A stretch of 40,062 nt of DNA from Nocardia macrotermitis (GCF_009604405.1 NZ_WEGK01000031.1:1-40062); one strand, 5' to 3'; shown: positions 15,491 through 23,335, counted from the first letter of the stretch. Notes: generated from the letters alone by a model not told the origin. Program-made: numbers and translations.

Positions 15491-16696
15491 TCAGCGGTCG
15501 GCGCGCCGATAGGCCGTGACGACGGCCGCGCCACCGAGGCCGATGTTGTGCTGAAGTGCGGCAGTGACATTCGGGACCTGACGCTTGTCGGCGGTGCCGC
15601 GCAACTGCCAGGTCAGTTCCGAACACTGGGCCAATCCGGTGGCGCCCAGCGGATGCCCCTTGGAGATCAGCCCGCCCGACGGGTTGACCACCCATTTACC
15701 GCCGTACGTGGTCTGATTCGCATCCAGCAGCGCGGGCCCCTCGCCCGGAGCGCACAGCCCCAGCGCCTCGTAGGTCAGCAGTTCGTTGGCGGAGAAGCAG
15801 TCGTGCAGTTCGATCACCTGGAAATCCTCCGGACCCAGGCCCGACTGCGCGTAAACCTGCTGCGCGGCTTGCACATTCATGTCGTAGCCGATGAGATTCT
15901 TGGCGCTGCCGTCGAAACTGGACTTGAAATCGGTGGTCATCGCCTGCCCGACGATCTCCACCGCCTGCCCGGCCAGATCGTGCCGGTCGACGAAGGACTC
16001 CGAGGCCAGCACCACCGCGCCCGAACCATCCGAGGTCGGCGAGCACTGCAATTTGGTCAGCGGGTCGTAGATCATCCGCGCGCCCAGGATGTCGTCGAGG
16101 GTGTATTCGTCCTGGAACTGCGAATACGGATTGTTGACCGAATGCCGGTGGTTCTTGAACCCGATCTTCGCGAAATGCTCTGCGGTGGTGCCGTATTGCT
16201 TCATGTGCTCGCGCCCCGCGGCCCCGAACATCCAGGGCGCGACGGGGAAGAGCACCTCGGAGATCTCGGCCATCGCCATGATGTGCTTGGTCATCGGCTG
16301 CTCCCGGTCCTCCCAGGTGGCGCCGAGCGAACCGGGCTGCATCTTCTCGAAACCCAGCGCCAGCGCGCAGTCGGCCAGGCCGCCCCGAATCGCCTGTGCC
16401 GCAAGGTAGAGCGCGGTCGAGCCGGTCGAACAGTTGTTGTTGACGTTGACCACGGGAATGCCCGTCATCCCCAGTTCGTAGACCGCGCGCTGCCCCGAGG
16501 TGGACTCGCCGTAGACGTACCCGACGTACGCCTGCTGCACCTGGTCGTACGAGATCCCGGCGTCGGCGAGGGCCTTGGTCCCCGACTCGCGCGCCATATC
16601 CGGGTAGTCCCAGTCACTACCGTCCTCGTTCTTGCGACGTCCCGGCTTCTCGAACTTCGTCATGCCGACGCCGACGACGTAGACCTTGTTCGCCAT
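15491..16696 (-). CDS. SCP-x-type thiolase / lipid-transfer protein (Ltp1-like)
   Basis: 401 residues of the SCP2/SCP-x thiolase family, cleaving 3-ketoacyl-CoA with CoA. The nucleophile is Cys89 (NVNNNCSTGS). HDCF at 298-301 and GHPLGATG at 347-354 supply the active-site His residues. HNIGLGG at 383-389 occupies the position of the CxG loop of classical thiolases, as is usual in SCP2-type enzymes. It has no C-terminal SCP2 domain. Similar M. tuberculosis proteins are annotated as lipid-transfer proteins (Ltp). It is the first gene of the operon, with a palindrome about 80 bases upstream. Confidence 0.92.
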   Translation of the reverse strand: MANKVYVVGVGMTKFEKPGRRKNEDGSDWDYPDMARESGTKALADAGISYDQVQQAYVGYVYGESTSGQRAVYELGMTGIPVVNVNNNCSTGSTALYLAAQAIRGGLADCALALGFEKMQPGSLGATWEDREQPMTKHIMAMAEISEVLFPVAPWMFGAAGREHMKQYGTTAEHFAKIGFKNHRHSVNNPYSQFQDEYTLDDILGARMIYDPLTKLQCSPTSDGSGAVVLASESFVDRHDLAGQAVEIVGQAMTTDFKSSFDGSAKNLIGYDMNVQAAQQVYAQSGLGPEDFQVIELHDCFSANELLTYEALGLCAPGEGPALLDANQTTYGGKWVVNPSGGLISKGHPLGATGLAQCSELTWQLRGTADKRQVPNVTAALQHNIGLGGAAVVTAYRRADR

Positions 16697-16775
16697 CGAA
16701 CGGACTCCTCACCTCCGGCCGCCGACCGCACGAGGGCGGCGGCATCCACGACTCCCGTAGGACCGAATAAAACAA

Positions 16776-16793
16776 ACATACAAACCTGTATGT
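16776..16793. promoter_or_regulatory. palindromic operator upstream of the thiolase operon
   Basis: ACATACA and TGTATGT are perfect inverted arms around AACC, 80 bases upstream of the thiolase start and within the candidate promoter. The same CATnCA....TGnATG pattern recurs just before the TetR gene at 17468, so this is a strong candidate site for that TetR. Confidence 0.75.
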
Positions 16794-16820
16794 AATGCCG
16801 CAAGAGTCGTTTCCTGAGAG

Positions 16821-17468
16821 TCAGTCGACGGTGAGATCCAGATCCGCGAGCAGCGCCTCGGCGGCGGCCCGCAGATGCGCCGCGGCGCGATGCCAACGAC
16901 GTTGCGCGCGTTCGGGATCGGGAGAGATGAAGTTGGACACCAGGATTCCGCGCAACACGTCCATCGCGGTGTAGACGAAATCGCGAACCTCTTTGCGCCG
17001 CAACTCGTCCGGGACGAACTGTGCGACCGACATCAGCACCGCGTTGTTGACGAAGGGTTCGACCTTCTCCAACTCGGCGGCCAGCACCGCGTCGGTGCGA
17101 CCGGCCACCCACAACTCCATCGCGGCGATGAACAGCGGCCCCTGATGCAGCGTCCAGAGCGAATCGAACATGGCCCCGATCGGATCGCCGCCGACCCGCA
17201 CCCGGCCCAACTCGCGCATGGCCGCCTCGGTGCGCCGCTGCGCCAGATGACTGATCGCGGCCACCACCAGATCGGTCTTGGAGCCGAAGTGATGCACCTG
17301 CGCGCCGCGCGTGACCCCCGCCCGCTCGGCCACCCGCGGCGTCGTCGTCCCGGCGTATCCGAATTCGACCAGGCAGTCGATCGTCGCGTCGAGTAGCCGC
17401 ACCCGCATCTCGCTGCTGCGCTGTTCCTGCGTCCGCCGCAGCGGCTTGGACGGTGCGGGCCTGGTCAT
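16821..17468 (-). CDS. TetR/AcrR-family regulator of the beta-oxidation operon
   Basis: 215 residues. Helix-turn-helix: RVRLLDATIDCLVEFGYAGTTTPRVAERAGVTRGAQVHHFGSKTDLV (about 22-68), with G-A-Q-V-H-H-F in place of Y-Y-H-F. The C-terminal domain is helical and Leu/Ala-rich. ATG at 17468 (MTRPAPSKPL) is chosen because TAGAAT ends seven bases before it (leaderless promoter). A degenerate copy of the thiolase-operon operator covers the -35/spacer, which suggests autoregulation. It is encoded 124 bases upstream of the operon on the same strand. The expected inducer is an acyl-CoA, not shown. Confidence 0.88.
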   Translation of the reverse strand: MTRPAPSKPLRRTQEQRSSEMRVRLLDATIDCLVEFGYAGTTTPRVAERAGVTRGAQVHHFGSKTDLVVAAISHLAQRRTEAAMRELGRVRVGGDPIGAMFDSLWTLHQGPLFIAAMELWVAGRTDAVLAAELEKVEPFVNNAVLMSVAQFVPDELRRKEVRDFVYTAMDVLRGILVSNFISPDPERAQRRWHRAAAHLRAAAEALLADLDLTVD

Positions 17469-17475
17469 GCCAGGA

Positions 17476-17504
17476 ATTCTACACTTACATGCAGATCTGA
17501 ATGG
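17476..17504 (-). promoter_or_regulatory. leaderless TetR promoter with second operator copy
   Basis: TAGAAT (17481-17476) ends seven bases before the ATG of the TetR gene. TTACATGCAGATCTGAATGG (17485-17504, plus strand) matches the minus-strand thiolase operator at 15 of 20 positions and is itself nearly palindromic (CATnCAGATCTGnATG). Confidence 0.6.
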
Positions 17505-17511
17505 AAATGCG

Positions 17512-18864
17512 TCAGGCGGTGCGCCGAGCCAGGCGAACGGTGACGGTGAACAGCAGCACCCCGGCCACGGCGAGCCCGGCGCCGACGGCGGCCGGGGCGG
17601 TGTAGCCCAGCCCCGCCGCGATGACGCGCCCGCCCAGCCACGCACCGGCCGCGTTGGCGATGTTCAGCGCGGCGTGGTTGAGCGCGGCGGCGAGCGTCTG
17701 GGCGTCGTGCGCGACATCCATCAACCGGGTCTGCAACCCCGGCGAGATCGCCGCGCCCGCCGCGCCGACCAGGAACGCGCCCACCGACGCGGAGATCGGA
17801 TTGTGCGCCGCGGCAACGAATCCCGCGAGAATGATCACCATCGCGATCAACGCGAAGAAGATCGAGGAGTCCACACCCCGATCGGCCAGCACCCCGCCGA
17901 GAATGCTGCCGACGATCATGCCGAGCCCGAACAGCGCCAATACCAGCGGCACCAACCCCACCGACAACCCGGCCACATCGGTGAGCGTGGTGGTGATGTA
18001 GGTGTAGACCGCGAACATGCCGCCGAAGCCGACCGCGCCGACCACCAGCGTCAACAGCACCTGTGGGCGACGCAGCGCACCCAATTCGGTGCGCGGATCG
18101 GTGACCCGGATTCCGGACAGCTGCGGTACGAAACGAGCGACGGCGAACACCGTCGCGAAACCGATCGCGGCGACCACGAGATAGGCGTCCCGCCAGCCCA
18201 GATTCTGGCCCAACCAGGTGGCAGCGGGAACGCCGACAACATTGGCGGCGCTCAATCCCAGCATAACCGCGGCGATGGCCTTGGCGCGCTGACCGGCGGG
18301 AGCGAGCGTCGCGGCGGCCAGCGAGGCGACGCCGAAGTATGCGCCGTGCGGAAGTCCGGAGACGAATCGCGCCACCACCAACGTGCCGAACGTCGGCGCG
18401 AGCACCGTCGCGAGATTGCCGACCGTGAACGCGATCATCAGGAAGACCAGCAGTCGCTTGCGCGGCACCCGGGCACACAGCGCGGCGATCAGCGGCGCGC
18501 CGACCACCACACCCAGCGCATAGGCCGAGACGCCGTACCCGGCCGTCGGCTCGGACACATGCATGGCGTGCGCGATATCCGGCAGCAGACCCATCGTGAC
18601 GAATTCGGTCGTCCCGATCCCGAATCCGCCCAGTGCCAACGCCAGCATCGCGGGAATGTGCCAGCGCGTGCGCGGTGCGGGCGCATCCTGCGACGGGTGA
18701 ACGATCGGGTCACCGTCGCGGACAGTCACCGCTTGCACAGCCGCTTTCGATTCGGACGCGGGTACGGGTTGCACGGACACTTCGGACGCGGAGAGGGATT
18801 CGGGCACGGTCGAAAGCAACGCGGCGGTGTCGAGGTCCGATGCCCGGTGCAGCGGTGATCTCAC
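17512..18864 (-). CDS. MFS transporter, DHA1/AraJ-like exporter
   Basis: 450 residues. An unusually long N-terminal tail of about 66 polar residues precedes 12 membrane segments beginning WHIPAMLALALGGFGIGTTEFVTMGLLPDI. The G-T-T-E-F-V-T-M-G-L-L-P-D-I start and the loop motif LCARVPRKRLLVF are typical of drug/sugar exporters of the DHA1 (AraJ/CmlR/PbuE-like) group. The start is uncertain: the GTG at 18864 has no clear ribosome site, and an internal start would shorten the tail. It is followed by the TetR gene after 43 bases. The substrate is unknown. Confidence 0.87.
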   Translation of the reverse strand: MRSPLHRASDLDTAALLSTVPESLSASEVSVQPVPASESKAAVQAVTVRDGDPIVHPSQDAPAPRTRWHIPAMLALALGGFGIGTTEFVTMGLLPDIAHAMHVSEPTAGYGVSAYALGVVVGAPLIAALCARVPRKRLLVFLMIAFTVGNLATVLAPTFGTLVVARFVSGLPHGAYFGVASLAAATLAPAGQRAKAIAAVMLGLSAANVVGVPAATWLGQNLGWRDAYLVVAAIGFATVFAVARFVPQLSGIRVTDPRTELGALRRPQVLLTLVVGAVGFGGMFAVYTYITTTLTDVAGLSVGLVPLVLALFGLGMIVGSILGGVLADRGVDSSIFFALIAMVIILAGFVAAAHNPISASVGAFLVGAAGAAISPGLQTRLMDVAHDAQTLAAALNHAALNIANAAGAWLGGRVIAAGLGYTAPAAVGAGLAVAGVLLFTVTVRLARRTA

Positions 18865-19246
18865 TCACCGCACTTCAGGCGGCGACGAATGTTGATCGAA
18901 ATTGACTCGGCGACAACAACTTCCGGTAAAACTTCGCGACTTGTCGCACTGCATCTGTTACCGGAATCACCTCGCCCCGCGATCGACCGACGATGGCCTT
19001 ACCGGGCTTTCATACCGCTCGCGGCCAAGCCGGTTCGCATCTCTCGCGACCGCGGCAGTTCACACCGCCTGCGGCCAGAGCAGTCACTCGTGGCCGAGGC
19101 AGTCCGCGCGCCACTCACGGCCGCAGTAGCAGCATCGTGTGCCCTTTGAAACAGTTCGGGCACCCGCGGCCACCGGATCGGTGGGGGCGGGTGCCCGGTG
19201 TTTCATCCCGTCGCGGTGGCATGCACGCCGGACGGGAGTGACCAGA
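18865..19246. other. 382-bp gene-free region with degenerate 25-bp repeats and terminator
   Basis: The region lies between the icd stop and the MFS start. It holds three degenerate 25-bp direct repeats (19009-19033, 19034-19058, 19059-19083; consensus near TTCACACCGCTCGCGGCCAG) with decayed copies following, and the icd terminator hairpin. I see no convincing gene. The MFS promoter should lie near 18880-18960 but is not obvious. Confidence 0.6.
19147..19205 (-). terminator. large hairpin downstream of icd
   Basis: Outer arms TGAAACA (19147-19153) and TGTTTCA (19199-19205) enclose inner arms CGGGCACCCGC (19157-19167) and GCGGGTGCCCG (19187-19197). The hairpin lies about 40 bases beyond the icd stop and is a strong candidate intrinsic terminator without a long T-tract. 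Confidence 0.7.
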
Positions 19247-20464
19247 TCAGCTCAGTTCGCGCGCCAGGTTGGCGTCGAGCACGCCGAGGAATTCCTCGGT
19301 GGTCAGGTAGCCCTGATCGCCGCCGACCAGCAGCGCCAGGTCCTTGGTCATCTGGCCGTCCTCGACGGTCTTGATGACGACGTCCTCGAGGGTCTGCGCG
19401 AAGCCGATCACCTCGGGGGTGTTGTCCAGCTTGCCGCGATGCGCCAGGCCACGGGTCCACGCGAAGATCGAGGCGATCGGGTTGGTGGAGGTGGGCTTGC
19501 CCTGCTGGTGCATCCGGTAGTGCCGGGTGACGGTGCCGTGTGCGGCCTCGGCCTCGCAGGTCTTGCCGTCCGGGGTCAGCAGCACCGAGGTCATCAGGCC
19601 CAGCGAACCGAAGCCCTGTGCGACGGTGTCGGACTGCACGTCGCCGTCGTAGTTCTTGCACGCCCAGACGTAGCCGCCCTCCCACTTGAGCGAGGAGGCG
19701 ACCATGTCGTCGATCAGCCGGTGCTCGTAGGTCAGGCCGGCCGCGTCGAACTGCGGCTTGAACTCGGTCTCGAACACCTCCTGGAAGGTGTCCTTGAACA
19801 TGCCGTCATAGGCCTTCATGATGGTGTTCTTCGTCGAGAGATACACCGGGTAGTTCTGCTGCAGGCCGTAGTTCAGCGAGGCCCGCGCGAAGTCCTCGAT
19901 CGACTTCTTGAAGTTGTACATACCCATGACGACGCCGCCGTCCTCGGGCATCTTGACGACCTCGTGGACGATCGGCTCGCTGCCGTCCTCCGGGGTGAAG
20001 GTGAGCGTGACGGTACCGGCCTGATGCACCTTGAAATCGGTGGCGCGGTACTGGTCGCCGAAGGCGTGGCGGCCGATGATGATCGGCTTCGTCCAACCCG
20101 CGACCAGGCGCGGAACGTTCGAGATGATGATCGGTGCGCGGAAGATGGTGCCGCCGAGGATGTTGCGGATGGTGCCGTTGGGCGACCGGTACATCTTCTT
20201 GAGGCCGAATTCCTCGACGCGCGCCTCGTCGGGGGTGATAGTGGCGCACTTGACGCCGACGCCGTGTTCCTTGATGGCGTTGGCGGCGTCGACGGTCACC
20301 TGGTCGTCGGTTTTGTCGCGGTACTCGATACCGAGGTCGTAGTAGTCGAGATTCACGTCGAGGTACGGGTGAATCAACTTGTCCTTGATGAACTGCCAGA
20401 TGATGCGGGTCATCTCGTCGCCGTCGAGTTCGACGACGGTTCCCTCAACCTTGATCTTGGACAT
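19247..20464 (-). CDS. icd: NADP-dependent isocitrate dehydrogenase (dimeric, Icd1 type)
   Basis: 405 residues. The sequence is the eukaryote-like homodimeric form: VVELDGDEMTRIIW at the start, YRSPNGTIRNILGGTIFR (isocitrate-binding Ser/Asn/Arg cluster), KNYDGDVQSDTVAQGFGSLGLMTSVL (metal-binding Asp residues) and EAAHGTVTRHYR (NADP site). It catalyses oxidative decarboxylation of isocitrate to 2-oxoglutarate in the TCA cycle. The length is normal. ATG at 20464 follows an AGGAGGA-type ribosome site. The gene is divergent from the riboswitch-metX unit, as icd1 is next to methionine genes in mycobacteria. Confidence 0.97.
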   Translation of the reverse strand: MSKIKVEGTVVELDGDEMTRIIWQFIKDKLIHPYLDVNLDYYDLGIEYRDKTDDQVTVDAANAIKEHGVGVKCATITPDEARVEEFGLKKMYRSPNGTIRNILGGTIFRAPIIISNVPRLVAGWTKPIIIGRHAFGDQYRATDFKVHQAGTVTLTFTPEDGSEPIVHEVVKMPEDGGVVMGMYNFKKSIEDFARASLNYGLQQNYPVYLSTKNTIMKAYDGMFKDTFQEVFETEFKPQFDAAGLTYEHRLIDDMVASSLKWEGGYVWACKNYDGDVQSDTVAQGFGSLGLMTSVLLTPDGKTCEAEAAHGTVTRHYRMHQQGKPTSTNPIASIFAWTRGLAHRGKLDNTPEVIGFAQTLEDVVIKTVEDGQMTKDLALLVGGDQGYLTTEEFLGVLDANLARELS

Positions 20465-20780
20465 GGATCTTCGTGTCCTCCTAGGATGGTGCTCCCATTG
20501 TTCCGCCAGGTGAACACGCTTGTGAGCGGACCCAGCTGTTCAACAGACAACGTATACGCCCCGTGTTGTCCACGAGACTCGAGGTGCCAAACAAGACAAG
20601 CGTACTGGTGCAGTGGATCTCATCGGCACCGGACCTGCCCCGAGTGATATATGCATCACATTTGCACGGTTCGCCTGTCATCGCCTGCAACCTGCGCAAC
20701 ACCCCGGCGATTCCGGCCGGAGCTCGTGAAATCGGCCACGGGTTTCGGACTCCCGCGCGCTGCGGCTACGATGTCCGGAA
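20465..20780. promoter_or_regulatory. divergent promoter region of icd and the SAM-IV/metX transcript
   Basis: 316 bases. TACGAT at 20767-20772, with TTCGGA 17 bases before it, is a candidate -10/-35 pair that would start the riboswitch RNA at about 20779-20781. GTGAT...ATCAC around 20644-20659 is a short inverted repeat of unknown meaning. No gene is visible. Confidence 0.5.
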
Positions 20781-20895
20781 GGTCATGAGCATCAGCGCCA
20801 AGCCCCGGCTCGCTGGTCGGCAACCCTCCTGTTGCGGTGGGGTGCTCCGGGTGATGACCGGGCTCCCGAAGGCCGGGAGCAAGCGCGATCTTCAG
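20781..20895 (+). ncRNA. SAM-IV riboswitch
   Basis: The conserved SAM-IV aptamer core is readable in order: GGTCATGAGC, CAGCGCCAAGCCCCGGCT, GCTGGTCGGCAACCCTCC, GCGGTGGGGTGCTCCGGGTG, the closing ATGACC, and a following hairpin GGGCTCCC/GGGAGC. This class binds S-adenosylmethionine and is known in actinobacteria before methionine-synthesis genes; here metX follows. The AGGAGG at 20894-20899, just after the aptamer, is the ribosome site that could be sequestered in the SAM-bound state. Confidence 0.88.
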
Positions 20896-20908
20896 GAGGA
20901 TTCCCGAA

Positions 20909-20944
20909 ATGTGTTGTAGCCGTCCATTATCCGGACCCCGCTGA
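20909..20944 (+). CDS. short MCC leader peptide ORF
   Basis: ATG TGT TGT AGC ... TGA encodes the 11-residue MCCSRPLSGPR. It has the best ribosome site of the region (AGGAGG, nine bases upstream), directly after the SAM-IV aptamer. Consecutive Cys codons at positions 2-3 recall the poly-Cys short ORFs that act as cysteine-responsive attenuators in mycobacteria. This would let the transcript sense both SAM and cysteine. Translation is inferred from position and ribosome site only. Confidence 0.5.
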   Translation: MCCSRPLSGPR

Positions 20945-20974
20945 CACCCGCCGGCAGACCTTTCGGAGCATGAC

Positions 20975-21241
20975 ATGAGTAACTCGACCGCGCCCGCGAC
21001 CGATCCGGGCTCCGTACCGCGTGCCGTGTCGCACAGCCCGCGACACACACCGATATCCGCCGGTCGGCCCCGGTTTCTCCGCGCGACACCGAAGCCCCGG
21101 AACGCTGTGGCTACCATCGAGGACGTGTGTTCCTCCGTCGTCGACCCGGTTCCGGCCAGCCGTGCGTGGACGGTCCGCGCGATGACCGCGAGGCCGAGGG
21201 ACAGGCGGATCGCGCCGCTCGAAGCGGCGGTGGCACGGTGA
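20975..21241 (+). CDS. small ORF overlapping the metX start; possible metY remnant
   Basis: An 88-codon frame starting MSNSTAPATDPGS, ending in a TGA that overlaps the GTG of metX (GTGA). The first residues resemble the N-terminus of actinobacterial MetY (Ser/Thr/Asp-rich before a WSFETKQ motif), but that motif and the rest of MetY are absent. Arg/Pro-rich content and lower third-position G/C (roughly 80%) argue against a normal gene. It may be a decayed metY start, or simply a translated spacer coupled to metX. Confidence 0.3.
   Translation: MSNSTAPATDPGSVPRAVSHSPRHTPISAGRPRFLRATPKPRNAVATIEDVCSSVVDPVPASRAWTVRAMTARPRDRRIAPLEAAVAR
21112..21117 (+). promoter_or_regulatory. weak candidate -10 inside the leader ORF before metX
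   Basis: GTGGCTACCAT looks like a mycolic-actinomycete extended -10 (TACCAT), seven bases before a GTG at 21125. It could start a riboswitch-free metX transcript. No convincing -35 is visible. Confidence 0.3.
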
Positions 21242-22392
21242 CCGCGAGCATCGACCCGAGCACATCCGGTAATCACGCAGCTACCCTGCTGCCGCCGCCG
21301 AACGGCACACTGGCCACCATCGACGTGGGCGATATCCGGCTCGAGAGCGGGGCCGTGGTGCCCGGTGTCGAACTGGCCGTCCAACGCTGGGGCGAACTGT
21401 CGCCCGCGGCGGACAACGTCGTACTGATCGAGCACGCGCTGACCGGCGATTCGCACGTCACCGGCGCGCCCGACGAGTTGCATCCGCTGCCCGGCTGGTG
21501 GGACGGCATCGTCGGCCCCGGCGCACCGCTGGACACCGACGAGTGGTGCGTGATCGCCACCAACGTGCTGGGCGGTTGCAAGGGCAGCACCGGTCCGGCA
21601 TCCCCCGGTCCGGACGGAAAGCCTTGGGGGGCAAGGTTTCCCCGGATCTCCATCCGCGATCAGGTGAGCGCGGAGGTCGCGCTGTTCGATCTGCTGGGCA
21701 TCGAGCGGATCGCCACGGTGGCGGGCGGCTCGATGGGCGGCATGCGCGTACTGGAGTGGATCGTCGGACATCCGGAGCGGGTGGGCGCGGCGCTGGTGCT
21801 GGCCGTCGGACCGCGCGCGACCGCGGATCAGATCGGTACCCAGACCACCCAGATCGCCGCCATCACCGCCGACCCCGACTGGCAGGACGGCGACTATCAC
21901 GGCACCGGCCGCACCCCGACGAGCGGACTGGGTATCGCCCGGCGCATCGCGCACCTGACCTACCGCACGGATTTCGAACTGGATCACCGTTTCGAGAATC
22001 GCGCGCAGGGCGACGAGGACCCCTGGCACGGCGGCCGCTACGCGGTGCAGAGCTATCTGGACCATCAGGCCCACAAGCTCGCGAACCGCTTCGACGCGGC
22101 CAGCTACGTGCTGCTGACCGACGCCATGAACCGGCACGACATCGGCCGCGGGCGCGGCGGGGTGGCCGCGGCGCTCGCCACGACCTCGGTGCCGTGCGTG
22201 GTCGGCGGTGTCGACTCGGACCGGCTGTATCCGCTGCGCACGCAGCAGGAACTGGCCGATCTGCTGCCCGGCTGCGCGCGGCTCGAGGTCGTGCACTCGC
22301 GGGACGGCCACGACGGATTCCTGACCGAGACCGAGGCGGTCGGCAAACTGCTGGCCCAGACGATGGATCTGGCCCGCAACGTGCGGCCGTGA
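21238..22392 (+). CDS. metX: homoserine O-acetyltransferase
   Basis: 384 residues. It converts homoserine and acetyl-CoA to O-acetylhomoserine, the entry step to methionine. The alpha/beta-hydrolase fold is recognisable by LIEHALTGDSHV, the MetX-specific TNVLGGCKGSTGP (about 108-120), the nucleophile GGSMGG (Ser165), Asp328 in SDRLYP and His358 in RDGHDGF. GTG at 21238 is the likely start, overlapping the preceding TGA; an upstream in-frame GTG would add an Arg-rich tail not seen in the family. It is controlled by the SAM-IV riboswitch about 340 bases upstream. No metY lies between icd and metX. Confidence 0.95.
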   Translation: MTASIDPSTSGNHAATLLPPPNGTLATIDVGDIRLESGAVVPGVELAVQRWGELSPAADNVVLIEHALTGDSHVTGAPDELHPLPGWWDGIVGPGAPLDTDEWCVIATNVLGGCKGSTGPASPGPDGKPWGARFPRISIRDQVSAEVALFDLLGIERIATVAGGSMGGMRVLEWIVGHPERVGAALVLAVGPRATADQIGTQTTQIAAITADPDWQDGDYHGTGRTPTSGLGIARRIAHLTYRTDFELDHRFENRAQGDEDPWHGGRYAVQSYLDHQAHKLANRFDAASYVLLTDAMNRHDIGRGRGGVAAALATTSVPCVVGGVDSDRLYPLRTQQELADLLPGCARLEVVHSRDGHDGFLTETEAVGKLLAQTMDLARNVRP

Positions 22393-22423
22393 GCGCGGGC
22401 GGCTCGGGTGCGGTGCGGGCGGT

Positions 22424-22735
22424 TCAGCCCACGCCCAGGCTGCTGATCGTCGCCGCCAGCGCGATGATCGTGCCGCCCAGTACCGCGTAGGCGACCACGT
22501 CGAAGGGCCTGCCACGCACCGCGAGCAGGCCGACCCGCACCTCCGGCAGGACCAGCCGCAGCGCCGAGGCCAGCAGCGGCGCACCGCCGATGACGAACGC
22601 CCCGCGCCGCCACCGATCCTGGACCAGGAACACCACGGCCACCAGCAGCACGACCGCCACCAGCAGCATCGGCAGCTGGTTACGCAGGAATCCGAGCGGA
22701 CGGTCGGACTGAGCGGTCGCGGAAGCATCGGTCAC
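22424..22735 (-). CDS. DUF3017 small membrane protein
   Basis: About 103 residues with three hydrophobic segments: PMLLVAVVLLVAVVFLV, AFVIGGAPLLASALRLVL and VVAYAVLGGTIIALAATISSL. The middle motif RRGAFVIGGAPLLASALRLVLPEVRVGLLAVRGRPFDV is characteristic of DUF3017, an actinobacterial family of unknown function. The start is uncertain: GTG at 22735 gives the usual family length, while an ATG at 22798 would add a Pro-rich tail. It is convergent with metX. Confidence 0.8.
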   Translation of the reverse strand: MTDASATAQSDRPLGFLRNQLPMLLVAVVLLVAVVFLVQDRWRRGAFVIGGAPLLASALRLVLPEVRVGLLAVRGRPFDVVAYAVLGGTIIALAATISSLGVG

Positions 22736-22841
22736 ACCTCGATTCTCGCATTCGACGGCCGAAGTGGCCCGGCCCCCGGGTGGGGGCGGCGGGGACATAG
22801 GGTTCTAGCGGTCCGGACGGGAGGAAAGGCTGCGTTCTGTT

Positions 22842-23306
22842 GTGTTGAGGCTGATGTTCTTCGAACCACGGATTCCGCCGAATACCGGTAACGCGATCCG
22901 GCTGGCGGCCGGGTCCGGATGTTCGCTGCATCTGATCGAGCCGCTGGGCTTCGATCTGTCCGAGCCCAAGCTGCGCCGGGCCGGGCTGGACTATCACGAT
23001 CTGGCCTCGGTCACCGTGCACGAAAACCTTTCCGCCGCATGGGAATCGCTGAATCCCGAGCGGACGTTCGCCTTCACCGCGGCTGCCGATACGCGGCACA
23101 CCGATATCGACTATCGCGAGGGCGATGTGTTGCTGTTCGGCCCGGAGCCGACCGGACTGCCCGAGGAGGTGCTGGCCGATCCGCACATCACCGAGCGGGT
23201 GCGGATTCCGATGCTGCCCGGTCGGCGGTCGATGAATCTGTCCAATGCCGCCGCGGTCGCGGTGTACGAGGCGTGGCGGCAGCTGGGCTTTCCGGGTGCG
23301 GTGTAG
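22842..23306 (+). CDS. trmL: tRNA (cytidine(34)-2'-O)-methyltransferase, SPOUT family
   Basis: 154 residues, the compact TrmL length. The three SPOUT motifs are present: EPRIPPNTGNAIRLA (motif 1, residues 8-22), DVLLFGPEPTGLPEEVL (motif 2) and IPMLPGRRSMNLSNAAAVAVYEAWRQ (motif 3, the AdoMet-binding knot). It methylates the wobble ribose of certain tRNA-Leu species in characterised members. GTG at 22842 is used; the GAGGAA upstream is rather distant, so a slightly different start is possible. Confidence 0.92.
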   Translation: MLRLMFFEPRIPPNTGNAIRLAAGSGCSLHLIEPLGFDLSEPKLRRAGLDYHDLASVTVHENLSAAWESLNPERTFAFTAAADTRHTDIDYREGDVLLFGPEPTGLPEEVLADPHITERVRIPMLPGRRSMNLSNAAAVAVYEAWRQLGFPGAV

Positions 23307-23335
23307 TTTCCGGCGCGGCGCGGGCCCGGCCGGTG

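Noticed and set aside
15329..18858. Long plus-strand ORFs (15329-16795 and 17311-18858) opposite the thiolase and the MFS gene
   Set aside because: Composition is Arg/Gly/Gln/His-rich with no motif; the opposite strand encodes complete conserved proteins.
19139..20647. 502-codon plus-strand ORF opposite icd
   Set aside because: Antisense of a conserved enzyme; no ribosome site and no family resemblance.
20656..22728. 690-codon minus-strand ORF opposite metX
   Set aside because: It is antisense to metX and the riboswitch, has Arg/Pro/Ala/Gln-rich composition without any recognisable domain, and is a typical high-GC antisense frame.
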